NCBI RefSeq assembly: GCF_029892065.1
Contig: NZ_CP120374.1
Location: 372,001 to 436,000, forward strand
Source of the DNA: Sinorhizobium garamanticum
GTDB lineage: Bacteria > Pseudomonadota > Alphaproteobacteria > Rhizobiales > Rhizobiaceae
DNA: 64,000 nt
Direction: 5' to 3'
Shown here: positions 17,982 through 26,888 of the stretch, piece by piece
Layout: every line of letters starts with the position of its first letter
How positions within the stretch are numbered: position 1 is the stretch's first letter
The notes under the pieces: model-generated
Database searches by the model: none
What the model was told of the DNA's origin: nothing
The model's input: the letters and a program-made list of their open reading frames with translations, nothing else
Position numbers and translations under genes: made by a program

Positions 17982-18422
17982 TCAATGTCTGGAATGGGGA
18001 TCCGGCCACAAAGCACGTATGTCTTCAGGCAAGCCCTCCCGCACCTTCGTGACCTGACCGGGATCGAGATAATGCGAGAGGACGGCGAAGACCGTCTGTA
18101 CCGCATCTTTCGCGTCCACCGGCCGCGTGAAGGCGAGTTCCTTCTTCACCTGATCGAGGAACTCGTCCAGCGAATGCAACCGCGTGGGCTGCTTGGACGG
18201 CTGGTACTGCTCGTAATAGGCGCCGCGCACCAGCAGCGGCAATTGGGCGGCAAGATGGGCGGACAGGTCTGCCGGCAGACGGTCCCGAACCGTATGCAGG
18301 ACGGCACCGAGGATATGCCACGCAACCTGGCGATCCGGCCCCTGCTGTTTCACGATGTCGTCCAACCATGTGTTGGTAACCTGGAGTGTCTTGTCGAACA
18401 CGGCGACCCCGGAAGCGCTCAT
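17982..18422 (-). CDS. DUF2267 protein
   Basis: This 146-residue cytosolic protein is of the DUF2267 type, recognised from the pattern TNTWLDDIVKQQGPDRQVAW, HTVRDRLPADLSAHLAAQLP, LLVRGAYYEQYQPSK and AVQTVFAVLSHYLDPG, which resembles a duplicated helical module. The function is unknown; such genes often accompany stress regulons. The ATG at 18422 is preceded by AGGAGGAAAA, and an EcfG-type promoter sits 32 bases upstream. Confidence 0.85.
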   Translation of the reverse strand: MSASGVAVFDKTLQVTNTWLDDIVKQQGPDRQVAWHILGAVLHTVRDRLPADLSAHLAAQLPLLVRGAYYEQYQPSKQPTRLHSLDEFLDQVKKELAFTRPVDAKDAVQTVFAVLSHYLDPGQVTKVREGLPEDIRALWPDPHSRH

Positions 18423-18453
18423 GATTTTTCCTCCTATGTCTTCACGAGGGTCG

Positions 18454-18478
18454 AACCGCCGTCGCTTTTGATTGTTCC
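18454..18478 (-). promoter_or_regulatory. EcfG/RpoE2-type promoter for the DUF2267 gene
   Basis: On the minus strand GGAAC (18478-18474) is followed by 18 bases and TT (18455-18454), context GGTT, 32 bases before the ATG at 18422. Confidence 0.6.
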
Positions 18479-18721
18479 GCAGCGGGAAGTCCTGGAGTTC
18501 CCGGAAGATGGAGCCGAAGGCTGAGAGACGAGATTTTGATTGCGCTCGATATGGAGCCGCTGCCCAGCGAAATGCGCGAAAGAGCGGAAATGCCGTAGTG
18601 CTGGACAAGCCCGGTAACCCCACGGGCGCTGGACAGGCCGCCGCGCTCCCGCACGTTCGTTGACGACCGTTTAACCTCGATTGCGCGAGGCAGCCTCTCG
18701 ATCTGCTTCCGACGACGGCGC

Positions 18722-18746
18722 GGAACTTCCCTCAGTTTGGCGTGTT
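18722..18746 (+). promoter_or_regulatory. EcfG/RpoE2-type promoter for the nucleotidyltransferase operon
   Basis: GGAAC (18722-18726) is followed by 18 bases and TT (18745-18746), context TGTT, 33 bases before the ATG at 18780. Confidence 0.6.
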
Positions 18747-18779
18747 CTCGTAGAAGATTTGTCGGCTCAGGAGGACAGC

Positions 18780-19601
18780 ATGATGTCAGCCGTACCGCCG
18801 CAAAAGAATTCGCGCCGGGCGTCCGGATCTCTCGCGATGCCGCAACTCGTCGATGAGGAAGCCGAGGCGTTTGTTGCCGAAGCACTCACTGAGCTCGTTC
18901 GCTCCAAGATACCCTTCCTGGTGGCGGGTACCTTTGCCGTCAGCGCCTATACCGGCATATCAAGGCCGACGAAGGATCTAGACATCTTTTGCAAGGCGGG
19001 CGACTACACCCGCATCCTCAAGCACTTTAAGTCCCGCGGGTATGCGGTCGAAATCGAAGACGACCGGTGGCTCGGGAAGGTGTTCAAGGGCAGATTTTTC
19101 TTCGACGTAATCTTCGCCTCGCCGAATGGAACGATGCTGGTCAACGATGGCTGGTTCGCCCATGCGCTGCCTGTAAAAATCAGCGGTTGTCCCGTCTCTA
19201 TCGCTGCGCCGACCGAATTGGTGTGGTCGAAGTCCTTCATCCAGCTTCGCGAACGCTACGACGGTGCCGACGTGGCGCACGTGATCTTGAAGGCGCACGA
19301 CAGGATCGATTGGGCAAGACTGCTGGAATACATGGAAGTTCACTGGGAGGTGCTGCTTATCCACCTCCTCAATTTCCGGTGGATCTATCCGTCCGAGCGC
19401 AACAATGTTCCGCAGTGGTTGTTGGACGAACTCTTGAGCAGGCTTTCGGCGCAACGGGATCTGCCGCTGCCGCAGACGAAAATCTGCCGCGGGCGCATGT
19501 ACTCGCGCCCTGACTACGAGATCGACGTCAGGGAATGGGGATTTGCCGATGTCGGCGGCGACGTTGAGATGCGCGAAGGAATAGAGGAGCAGACACCATG
19601 A
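18780..19601 (+). CDS. Nucleotidyltransferase-fold protein
   Basis: This 273-residue cytosolic protein belongs to the nucleotidyltransferase superfamily. The core motif appears as FLVAGTFAVSAYTG followed by KDLDIFCKAGD (about residues 42-75), giving the glycine turn and the Asp-x-Asp metal-binding pair. A third acidic residue is plausible in FFFDVIFASPNG (about residue 108). The C-terminal region is helical and unrecognised. The ATG is placed 6 bases after AGGAGG. The stop overlaps the start of the next gene (ATGA), so the pair is translationally coupled. Substrate unknown; related folds occur in antibiotic-modifying enzymes and toxin-antitoxin systems. Confidence 0.82.
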   Translation: MMSAVPPQKNSRRASGSLAMPQLVDEEAEAFVAEALTELVRSKIPFLVAGTFAVSAYTGISRPTKDLDIFCKAGDYTRILKHFKSRGYAVEIEDDRWLGKVFKGRFFFDVIFASPNGTMLVNDGWFAHALPVKISGCPVSIAAPTELVWSKSFIQLRERYDGADVAHVILKAHDRIDWARLLEYMEVHWEVLLIHLLNFRWIYPSERNNVPQWLLDELLSRLSAQRDLPLPQTKICRGRMYSRPDYEIDVREWGFADVGGDVEMREGIEEQTP

Positions 19602-20308
19602 GCAAGCTGAAGGTCGCCGCCGTAGCCGACCTCCACATGAAAGAGGACAGGTCCGTCTCCTATGCGGAGCTGTTTTCCGAGATTTCGCAAGCCGCTGACG
19701 TGCTCGTCATCGCCGGCGACTTGACGGACCTGGGCAAGCCGGTTGAAGCCGAACTCCTGGCGGACGACTTGAAGTCCTGCACGGTTCCCGTGGTCGCCGT
19801 TCTTGGAAATCACGATCACCAGGGCGATGCGACGGAGGAAGTCTCCTCCATCCTCCTCAAGGCTGGCGTCCACCTTCTTAACGGCCAGGCGATCGAGATC
19901 GCGGATGTGGGATTCGCCGGAACCAAGGGCTTCATCGGCGGCTTCGGCCGGCACATGCTGGGTTCCTTCGGCGAGGCTGCCATTAAAACCATGGTTTCCG
20001 AGAGCGTGGACGAGGCCATGCGCCTGGAGAATGCCCTGAGAACCACCAGGGCAAAGCGCGCCCTTGTCATTCTGCACTATGCCCCGATCGTCGAAACAGT
20101 GGCGGGTGAACCCAAGGAAATATATCCGTTCCTCGGTTCATCCCGTCTTGCCGAGACCATCGACCGCTTCCAGGTCAGCGCGGTCGTTCACGGCCATGCG
20201 CACAAAGGGACCTATGAAGGGCAAACGCCGGGCGGCGCTCCGGTGTTCAATGTCGCGGCGCACATCGAAAAGCCAACGGGCCGACCCTACGCCATTCTCG
20301 AGCTTTGA
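19598..20308 (+). CDS. Metallophosphoesterase
   Basis: This 236-residue calcineurin-type phosphoesterase shows all five metal-binding blocks: VADLHMKED, IAGDLTDLGK, VLGNHDHQGD, ILHYAPIVETV and VHGHAHKGTYEG. It lacks a signal peptide and so is cytosolic. It is coupled to the upstream nucleotidyltransferase by a 4-base overlap, so the pair may attach and remove a nucleotidyl or phosphodiester group on a common substrate. That pairing is inferred from gene order alone. Confidence 0.9.
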   Translation: MSKLKVAAVADLHMKEDRSVSYAELFSEISQAADVLVIAGDLTDLGKPVEAELLADDLKSCTVPVVAVLGNHDHQGDATEEVSSILLKAGVHLLNGQAIEIADVGFAGTKGFIGGFGRHMLGSFGEAAIKTMVSESVDEAMRLENALRTTRAKRALVILHYAPIVETVAGEPKEIYPFLGSSRLAETIDRFQVSAVVHGHAHKGTYEGQTPGGAPVFNVAAHIEKPTGRPYAILEL

Positions 20309-20334
20309 CCATGCGGCAGCGTGTCAGCCCTGAC

Positions 20335-20365
20335 GTGGCGTCTGATAAGACGCGCGTGCGCTTTA
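20335..20365 (+). repeat. RIME-like repeat fragment interrupted by the insertion sequence
   Basis: GCGTCTGATAAGACGCGCG matches the second palindrome of the dispersed repeat (compare 63172-63190). The match breaks off at the TA that borders the IS630-type element, and no continuation of the repeat is obvious on the far side. Confidence 0.55.
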
Positions 20366-21411
20366 GAGCGTTTCCGGGTTTGATTGAATCGTTGCCGATT
20401 CCCGAATCGTCGTTCCTGTGATTCAAGATGCTGGCTGGAAGGAGGCCAGCATCGGATGACGCGACCCTTATCGAATGACCTTCGCGACCGCGTTTTGGCA
20501 GCGGTTTTGAGCGGCGAGACCAGCCGTGTGGTGGCGGCGCGCTTCGGAGTTGCCGTCTCTTCCGTGGTGAAATGGTCGCAGCGCTATCGTGCGACCGGTT
20601 CTGGCGCACCGGGCAAGATGGGCGGCCATCGCAAGCGTGTTCTGGAACCGCATCGCGCCTTCATTGCCGAGCGGCTCAATCAGAACCCGCATCTGACGCT
20701 GCATGGCTTGAAGGATGAACTGGCAAGACGCGACGTCACGGTCTCCCACAATACGATCTGGGAATTCATCCGGCGCGAGGGACTGCGCTTCAAAAAAAAC
20801 GCTGTTCGCCCTTGAGCAAGCCCGCTCCGACATCGCTCGCAGGCGGGAGCGATGGAAGGCCTTTCAGCGCAATCTCGATCCTGAGCGGCTGGTGTTTATC
20901 GACGAGACCTGGATCAAGACCAACATGACGCCGCTTCGAGGCTGGGGACCAAAGGGCAAGCGCCTGCGTGCCTTTGCTCCGCACGGCCACTGGCGGACGC
21001 TGACCTTCCTCGGTGCCTTGCGCAGCGATCGGCTGACTGCTCCCTGTGTCTTCGACGGACCGATCAACGGCCAGTGCTTCCGCGCCTATGTCGAGCAACA
21101 GCTCGTGCCCGCGCTCAAACCCGGCGATATCGTCATCATGGACAATCTCGGCAGCCACAAATCGGCAGCTATCCGGCAGATCATAAAGGCGGCCGGTGCA
21201 CGGCTCTGGTTCCTGCCGCCCTATTCGCCGGATCTCAATCCGATCGAGCAGGCTTTCTCCAAGATCAAGCACTGGATGCGGCAAGCCCAGAAGCGAACCG
21301 TTGAAGATACCTGGCGACACATCGGAGCGCTCGTCCAAACAATCCACCCAGACGAATGCTCAAACTATCTGGCCAACGCAGGCTACGCTTCCGTCAAAAC
21401 ATGAAACGCTC
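20366..21411 (+). mobile_element. IS630-family insertion sequence, apparently complete
   Basis: The element is 1046 bases long. Terminal inverted repeats begin GAGCGTTTC at 20366 and end GAAACGCTC at 21411, with further similarity inwards (GTTTGA on the left, the complement of TCAAAAC on the right). Both ends are bordered by TA (20364-20365 and 21412-21413), the hallmark IS630 target duplication. It contains a frameshifted transposase and lies between two convergent genes, so it disrupts no coding region. Confidence 0.88.
20456..21404 (+). CDS. IS630-family transposase, two frames joined at an A8 run
   Basis: The first frame (20456-20815, 119 residues) holds the helix-turn-helix region ([20 protein letters not shown]). 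The second frame (continuing to 21404) holds the DDE domain: [22 protein letters not shown] and [16 protein letters not shown] give the catalytic D, D and E. The frames meet at eight adenines (20792-20799), and reading the whole protein needs a +1 (or -2) shift there. Such A-runs are a known programmed-frameshift site in IS630 elements, so this is probably functional and not a pseudogene. ATG 20456 follows GGAGG at 20441. Confidence 0.88.
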
Positions 21412-21433
21412 TAGAGATCGCCCAAATTTGAAT

Positions 21434-22099
21434 TCATCTGGTGGCCATACTGGCGACCAGATCGCTGAACCTTTCGCCCTGGATGCCGACATGGCTGCGC
21501 AACAGCCGGCGGGCCCCCTCCCCGTCCCCGGCAAAAATCGCGTCGACGATGCCGCAATGCTCCGAGTAGGACGTTGAGAGACGATTGCGCACGCGCAGCT
21601 GCAGTCTTCGATACGGGCGCAGTCGGCGATGCAGTTGCGTGCATTGCTCCTCGAGGAATTCGCTTCGACTTGCCGCGTAGATGGCCTTATGGAACTCCTC
21701 GTTGTCGTAATAATAGGCGTCGCTGTCGCCGACCTTCGCCGAGTGCTCGCAGCGCTTGTGGGCCGCCGTGATCGCCTGACGGGAGTCCTCGTCGAGGCGG
21801 CGGGCGGCGAGCGATCCGGCTAGGCCCTCGAGCTCGGCCATGACCTCGAACATTTCGTAGATGCGGTGCGGTTCCGGATCGATGACCACGGCGCCTCGGC
21901 GCGGCCGAATTTCGATGAGGCCGATCGCATTGAGTTGCATCAGCGCCTCGCGAACCGGCGTTCTCGATACACCGAAACGGCTGGCCAGCACCATTTCGTC
22001 CAGCCGCTCGCCAGGGGCAAACTCGTTGGAAAGGATTGCGTTTTCGATCTCGTCCCGAAGCCAGCGGCCAACATTTTCGGACATTCGTTCGGTCCTCAT
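21434..22099 (-). CDS. matR: GntR/FadR-type repressor of malonate genes
   Basis: This 221-residue regulator has an N-terminal GntR winged helix (about residues 10-75; FGVSRTPVREALMQLNAIGL is the recognition region) and a C-terminal FCD ligand-binding domain (about 85-215) with the expected Asp/His positions (YYDNEEFHKAIY, HCGIVDAI). It diverges from matABC, and an exact MatR operator lies between them, so it should repress the operon and its own gene until malonate or malonyl-CoA is present. Confidence 0.9.
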   Translation of the reverse strand: MRTERMSENVGRWLRDEIENAILSNEFAPGERLDEMVLASRFGVSRTPVREALMQLNAIGLIEIRPRRGAVVIDPEPHRIYEMFEVMAELEGLAGSLAARRLDEDSRQAITAAHKRCEHSAKVGDSDAYYYDNEEFHKAIYAASRSEFLEEQCTQLHRRLRPYRRLQLRVRNRLSTSYSEHCGIVDAIFAGDGEGARRLLRSHVGIQGERFSDLVASMATR

Positions 22100-22115
22100 A
22101 ATACAAACATGCCAT

Positions 22116-22129
22116 TCTTGTATACACGA
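22116..22129. promoter_or_regulatory. MatR operator
   Basis: TCTTGTATACACGA, an imperfect palindrome between matR and matA, is as I recall identical to the published MatR binding site in Rhizobium leguminosarum bv. trifolii. It lies 17 bases upstream of the matR start and 121 bases upstream of matA. Confidence 0.8.
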
Positions 22130-22249
22130 TCATTGACGTCGTGCACGTAATGTGCCACCTTATATACTATACTGCCAAGTCCCAGAATTGAGAACGCTGG
22201 CGAATGGACGGCCTGCGGACTCGTCCAAAAGCAAAGGGAGGAGAGTGGC

Positions 22250-23674
22250 ATGCCTGGAACCTCTTTTTTCAGCGACATGCTGCAGGGCATCACCGAGCGC
22301 GGGCGCAAGCTGCTGTTTGCCGGCTCGCGCACCGCGGAGGGAGCCGCCGAAGTCGATCTCGAGACGCTCTGCGAAATGCTGCTGTCGAGCCGCGGTGAAG
22401 CATCTGGCATGGCCATTGCGGCCGAAATCCTGGAACGCTGGAGCAAACTCGAAGGTGCCGGCGTGCAGCAGTTCCTGCAGATGCTTTCAGAAAAATTCGG
22501 TGCAGAAACGGCAAAGCTCGACAAGGCCGTCGACAGATACCGCGCGGAAAGAAGCGCTGCGACAATCATTGCTCTCCACAATGCAGCGGAACCGCGGCGC
22601 CAGGAACTGCTGCGACGGTTGAATTTGGCACCAAACGGCACGGCCAAGCTCGTCCAGATGCGTCAACAGCTTCTCAGTCTCCGGGAACGGTCGGAGGAAT
22701 TCCGCGCCGTCGACGCCGACTTCGCCCACCTGTTCGGCTCCTGGTTCAATCGCGGATTCCTTACACTCCGGCCCATCGACTGGTCGACGCCGGCGCACAT
22801 CCTGGAAAAAATCATCAAATACGAGGCCGTGCATGAGATCGCCGGCTGGGAGGAATTGCGCCGCCGCCTGGCGCCGGCAGACCGGCGCTGCTTTGCCTTC
22901 TTCCATCCGCGGCTTGTGGACGAACCGCTCGTCTTCGTCGAGGTAGCGCTCACCCGAAGCGTGCCAGGCGCCATCAAGGACGTGCTTGACGAGGGCCGAG
23001 AGCAGATCAGTGCCGATCAGGCGACAACCGCCGTCTTCTATTCGATCTCCAACTGCCAGGACGGCCTGCGCGGGATCTCCTTCGGCAACTTCCTGATCAA
23101 GCAGGTCGTCGAAGACCTGCGCCGGGATCTTCCCGGTCTCAAGAATTTCGTCACGCTATCGCCCGTCCCGGGCTTTGCCCGTTGGCTCGCCAAGGCGCTT
23201 AGCTCGGAAGCCGACCTCATGCTGACGGCCGAGGACCATAAGGTGCTGGCGCTGCTTAATGAACCGGGATGGGCTGATGACGATAGTAGGGCAAACCAGG
23301 TCGAGCGCGTGCTGCTGCCGCTCGCAGCGCATTATTTCCTGATCGAACGCACGCCGGAGGGGCGCCCTGTCGACCCGGTCGCTCGATTCCATCTCGGCAA
23401 TGGCGCGCGGCTCGATAAGCTGAATTTCCTCGGCGATCGCTCGCCCAAGGCCATGCAGCAGGCGCACGGCCTGATGGTCAACTATCTCTACAAGCTCGAG
23501 GACATCGAGGCGAACCACGAGGCCTTGGCGCAACGCGGCGAAGTGACCGCATCGCCGGCCGTCAAGAACATGCTTGCCCGGAATGGAGAAAATCGTCGCG
23601 CCGGCAAGCACGAGCAGGTTCCGCGTCGATTGGTGCAGGTCATGAACGCAAAGATTGGAGGAGGGCGCAAGTGA
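22250..23674 (+). CDS. matA: Malonyl-CoA decarboxylase
   Basis: This 474-residue cytosolic enzyme decarboxylates malonyl-CoA to acetyl-CoA. It has the helical N-terminal domain (about 1-170) and the GNAT-like C-terminal domain (about 171-450), with the catalytic region CFAFFHPRLVDEPLVFVEVA, the FYSISNCQDGLRGISFGNFL segment and VARFHLGNGARLDKLNFLGD. The ATG is preceded by GGAGGAG. The gene overlaps matB by 4 bases. Confidence 0.95.
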   Translation: MPGTSFFSDMLQGITERGRKLLFAGSRTAEGAAEVDLETLCEMLLSSRGEASGMAIAAEILERWSKLEGAGVQQFLQMLSEKFGAETAKLDKAVDRYRAERSAATIIALHNAAEPRRQELLRRLNLAPNGTAKLVQMRQQLLSLRERSEEFRAVDADFAHLFGSWFNRGFLTLRPIDWSTPAHILEKIIKYEAVHEIAGWEELRRRLAPADRRCFAFFHPRLVDEPLVFVEVALTRSVPGAIKDVLDEGREQISADQATTAVFYSISNCQDGLRGISFGNFLIKQVVEDLRRDLPGLKNFVTLSPVPGFARWLAKALSSEADLMLTAEDHKVLALLNEPGWADDDSRANQVERVLLPLAAHYFLIERTPEGRPVDPVARFHLGNGARLDKLNFLGDRSPKAMQQAHGLMVNYLYKLEDIEANHEALAQRGEVTASPAVKNMLARNGENRRAGKHEQVPRRLVQVMNAKIGGGRK

Positions 23675-25185
23675 GCAACCATCTGTTTGATGCCATTCGG
23701 TCCGCAGCTTCCGGCGATACACCATTCATCCGGATCAATGGCGGTCGGATTTGGACATATGGTGACGCGCTCGACCTTTCGGGCCGCATCGCCGGCGCGA
23801 TCGATACGCTCGGCATCCGCCCGGGCGACCGGGTCGCCGTGCAGGTCGAAAAGAGCGCCGAGGCCCTGATCCTCTATCTCGCCTGCCTTCGCTGCGGTGC
23901 GGTCTACCTGCCGCTGAACACCGCCTACACGCTCGCCGAACTCGACTATTTCATCGGCGACGCCGAACCGCGGCTCGTCGTCGTTTCCTCGGCCGCTCGC
24001 GAGAGCGTCGAGAGAATCGCCGGGTCTCACGGTGCGATCGTGGAAACGCTCGATGCCGACGGCACGGGCTCACTGCTCGATCTTGCCCGTGACGAGCCAG
24101 CCGACTTCGTCGATGCCTCCCGTTCGGCCGAGGATCTGGCGGCAATCCTCTATACCTCAGGAACGACGGGGCGCTCCAAGGGGGCGATGCTGACCCACGG
24201 CAACCTGCTATCGAATGCCGTGACCTTGCGCGGCTGCTGGCGCGTGACCGCCGGGGATCGGCTGATCCATGCCTTGCCACTCTTCCACACCCACGGGCTG
24301 TTCGTCGCCACCAATGTCACGCTCATCGCTGGCGCCTCGATGTTCCTGCTGCCGAAGTTCGATCCGGACGAGGTCCTGTCGCTGATGCCGCAGGCGACGC
24401 TCCTGATGGGGGTTCCGACCTTTTACGTGCGCCTGCTGCAGAGCCCACGCCTCGGTCGGCAAGCCGTCGCGAATATGCGTCTCTTCATTTCCGGTTCGGC
24501 GCCGCTGCTTGCCGAAACGCATATCGAGTTCCGGAAGCGCACCGGCCACGCCATCCTCGAGCGCTACGGCATGACCGAAACGAACATGAACACGTCCAAT
24601 CCCTATGATGGAGAACGGATCGCAGGAACGGTCGGCTTTCCCCTTCCCGGTGTCACGGTGCGCGTGACCGATCCCGCCACGGGCGCAGTGCTGCCGCCTG
24701 ATGAAACCGGCATGATCGAAATCAAGGGACCGAACGTCTTCAAGGGCTACTGGCGCATGCCGGAAAAGACCGCCGCGGAATTCACCGCCGACGGATTTTT
24801 CATCAGCGGTGATCTCGGCAAGATCGACAGGCAAGGCTATGTCCGCATCGTCGGCCGCAGCAAGGACCTGGTGATTTCGGGCGGATACAACATCTATCCC
24901 AAGGAGGTCGAGGGCGAGATCGACCAGCTCGAAGGTGTCGCCGAAAGCGCCGTGATCGGCGTGCCGCATCCCGATTTCGGCGAGGGCGTCACCGCCATCG
25001 TCGTACGCAAGCCCGATGCTATGTTGGACGAAATGGCCATCCTTGGCGCTCTCCAGGACCGGCTCGCACGCTACAAGCAGCCAAAGCGCATCATCTTCAC
25101 CGAGAACCTGCCGCGCAACACGATGGGCAAGGTCCAGAAGAACGTTCTGCGGCAAAAATACGCCGACCTCTACGCTGAGACGTAA
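23671..25185 (+). CDS. matB: Malonyl-CoA synthetase
   Basis: This 504-residue acyl-adenylate-forming enzyme ligates malonate to CoA with ATP. The AMP-binding signature LYTSGTTGRSKGAMLTHGNL is at about residue 160, followed by ERYGMTETNMNTSNPYDGER (about 297), SGDLGKIDRQGYVRIVGRSKD (about 385; only part conserved as the hinge) and the catalytic lysine region PRNTMGKVQKNVLR near the C-terminus. GTG 23671 overlaps the matA stop (GTGA) behind GGAGGAGGG. The product feeds MatA. Confidence 0.95.
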   Translation: MSNHLFDAIRSAASGDTPFIRINGGRIWTYGDALDLSGRIAGAIDTLGIRPGDRVAVQVEKSAEALILYLACLRCGAVYLPLNTAYTLAELDYFIGDAEPRLVVVSSAARESVERIAGSHGAIVETLDADGTGSLLDLARDEPADFVDASRSAEDLAAILYTSGTTGRSKGAMLTHGNLLSNAVTLRGCWRVTAGDRLIHALPLFHTHGLFVATNVTLIAGASMFLLPKFDPDEVLSLMPQATLLMGVPTFYVRLLQSPRLGRQAVANMRLFISGSAPLLAETHIEFRKRTGHAILERYGMTETNMNTSNPYDGERIAGTVGFPLPGVTVRVTDPATGAVLPPDETGMIEIKGPNVFKGYWRMPEKTAAEFTADGFFISGDLGKIDRQGYVRIVGRSKDLVISGGYNIYPKEVEGEIDQLEGVAESAVIGVPHPDFGEGVTAIVVRKPDAMLDEMAILGALQDRLARYKQPKRIIFTENLPRNTMGKVQKNVLRQKYADLYAET

Positions 25186-25281
25186 CCCGTCCGCGCGCCC
25201 TCTGGGAGGACGGCGCGCGGATATCTTCAATTCTTGAAAACTTGAGCTACCGGCGCTGGAGGCGTCGGAGGGAGGGGAATC

Positions 25282-26628
25282 ATGAGCATCGAAATCCTAT
25301 CGATATTGCTGCTGATCGCCATGTTCGTCATCGCGACGATCCAGCCGATCAACATGGGTGCGCTGGCGTTCGGTTGCACGTTCCTACTTGGATCGCTGAT
25401 CATAGGCATGAAGGCCAACGACATTTTCGCGGGCTTCCCGAGCGACCTGTTCCTGACGCTGGTCGCAGTTACCTATCTCTTTGCCATCGCACAGATCAAC
25501 GGCACCATCGACTGGCTCGTCGAATGCGCCGTGCGGCTGGTACGCGGGCACGTCGCCTGGATTCCCTGGGTCATGTTCGTCGTTGCCGCCGTCATCACCG
25601 GTTTCGGCGCGCTCGGCCCGGCCGCGGTGGCGATCCTCGCCCCGGTCGCCCTGAGCTTTGCCGTGCAGTACCGCATCCACCCGGTGATGATGGGGCTGAT
25701 GGTCATTCATGGCGCACAGGCCGGCGGCTTTTCGCCAATCAGCGTCTATGGCGGCATCACCAACCAGATCGTCGCCAAGGCCGGACTGCCCTTTGCGCCG
25801 ACGTCGCTTTTCCTCTCCAGTTTCTTCTTCAACCTGGCGATTGCCGCGCTGGTCTTCTTCGTCTTCGGCGGGGCGCGGGTCATGAAGCAGAAGTCGGCCG
25901 CCTCCGGCCCCTTGCCCGAACTCCACCCCGAAGGCGTGTCGGCGTCGATCAGAGGCCATGGCGGCACGCCCGCTAGGCCGATCAGAGAACATACTTACGG
26001 TACGGCAGCCGACACTGCAGCGACCCTGCGGCTGACAACGGAGCAGATGACAACCTTGCTCGGCCTCACGGCGCTCGGCATCGGCGCACTGGTCTTCAAG
26101 TTCAATGTCGGCCTGGTCGCGATCACCGTTGCCGTCGCGCTCGCACTACTCTCGCCGAAAACCCAGAAGGCGGCGATCGACAAGGTAAGCTGGTCGACCG
26201 TGCTTTTGATTGCCGGGATCATCACCTATGTCGGCGTCATGGAGAAGGCCGGCACGGTCGACTATGTCGCCAACGGCATCTCCAGTCTCGGTATGCCGCT
26301 CCTGGTGGCGCTGTTGCTCTGCTTCACGGGCGCCATCGTTTCAGCCTTCGCCTCCTCGACGGCGCTGCTCGGCGCCATCATCCCCTTGGCAGTGCCGTTC
26401 CTCCTGCAAGGCCACATCAGCGCCATTGGCGTCGTGGCGGCGATCGCCATATCGACGACGATCGTCGATACCAGCCCGTTTTCAACCAACGGCGCGCTCG
26501 TCGTTGCCAATGCTCCGGATGACAAGCGCGAACACGTGCTGCGCCAACTGCTGGTCTACAGCATGCTCATCGCCATCATCGGGCCCGTCGTTGCCTGGTT
26601 GGTCTTCGTCGTGCCTGGCTTGGTCTGA
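25282..26628 (+). CDS. matC: Malonate transporter
   Basis: This 448-residue inner-membrane carrier has about 12 hydrophobic segments. It starts with the MatC N-terminal domain (MSIEILSILLLIAMFVIATI), includes the HGAQAGGFSPISVYGGITNQ re-entrant-like segment, and in the C-terminal half has TTIVDTSPFSTNGALVVANA. The family belongs to the ion-transporter superfamily (DASS-like). ATG 25282 follows GGAGGGAGGGG. A 96-base gap separates it from matB. Confidence 0.93.
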   Translation: MSIEILSILLLIAMFVIATIQPINMGALAFGCTFLLGSLIIGMKANDIFAGFPSDLFLTLVAVTYLFAIAQINGTIDWLVECAVRLVRGHVAWIPWVMFVVAAVITGFGALGPAAVAILAPVALSFAVQYRIHPVMMGLMVIHGAQAGGFSPISVYGGITNQIVAKAGLPFAPTSLFLSSFFFNLAIAALVFFVFGGARVMKQKSAASGPLPELHPEGVSASIRGHGGTPARPIREHTYGTAADTAATLRLTTEQMTTLLGLTALGIGALVFKFNVGLVAITVAVALALLSPKTQKAAIDKVSWSTVLLIAGIITYVGVMEKAGTVDYVANGISSLGMPLLVALLLCFTGAIVSAFASSTALLGAIIPLAVPFLLQGHISAIGVVAAIAISTTIVDTSPFSTNGALVVANAPDDKREHVLRQLLVYSMLIAIIGPVVAWLVFVVPGLV

Positions 26629-26888
26629 CGGCAGACCAGCGTGTCGCCGCGTCGGCGTCAAACACCGATTGCAACGATTGTCGATGAGCCTGCCGTGACA
26701 AGCGCCGGTGCGTGGTGCTAACGCGCGGATCGTCCTGCACCACGCCTTCCGGGATCCCGATATCCTTGTCGGGAGGCGGTGCCCGCCCTGCCGAGCGTCC
26801 GGACAGGCTCCTCTGCTCCTCGATTGCCCCGCTGTGGACGTCCATTCAGAGCAAGCGCAGACTTTCTGCTCGCGTCAGAGATAGATCT

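Larger units (their letters stand above)
18423..18779. other. Divergent promoter region, DUF2267 and nucleotidyltransferase genes
   Basis: This 357-base region holds the EcfG-type elements at 18454-18478 (minus) and 18722-18746 (plus). No further gene is seen. Confidence 0.45.
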
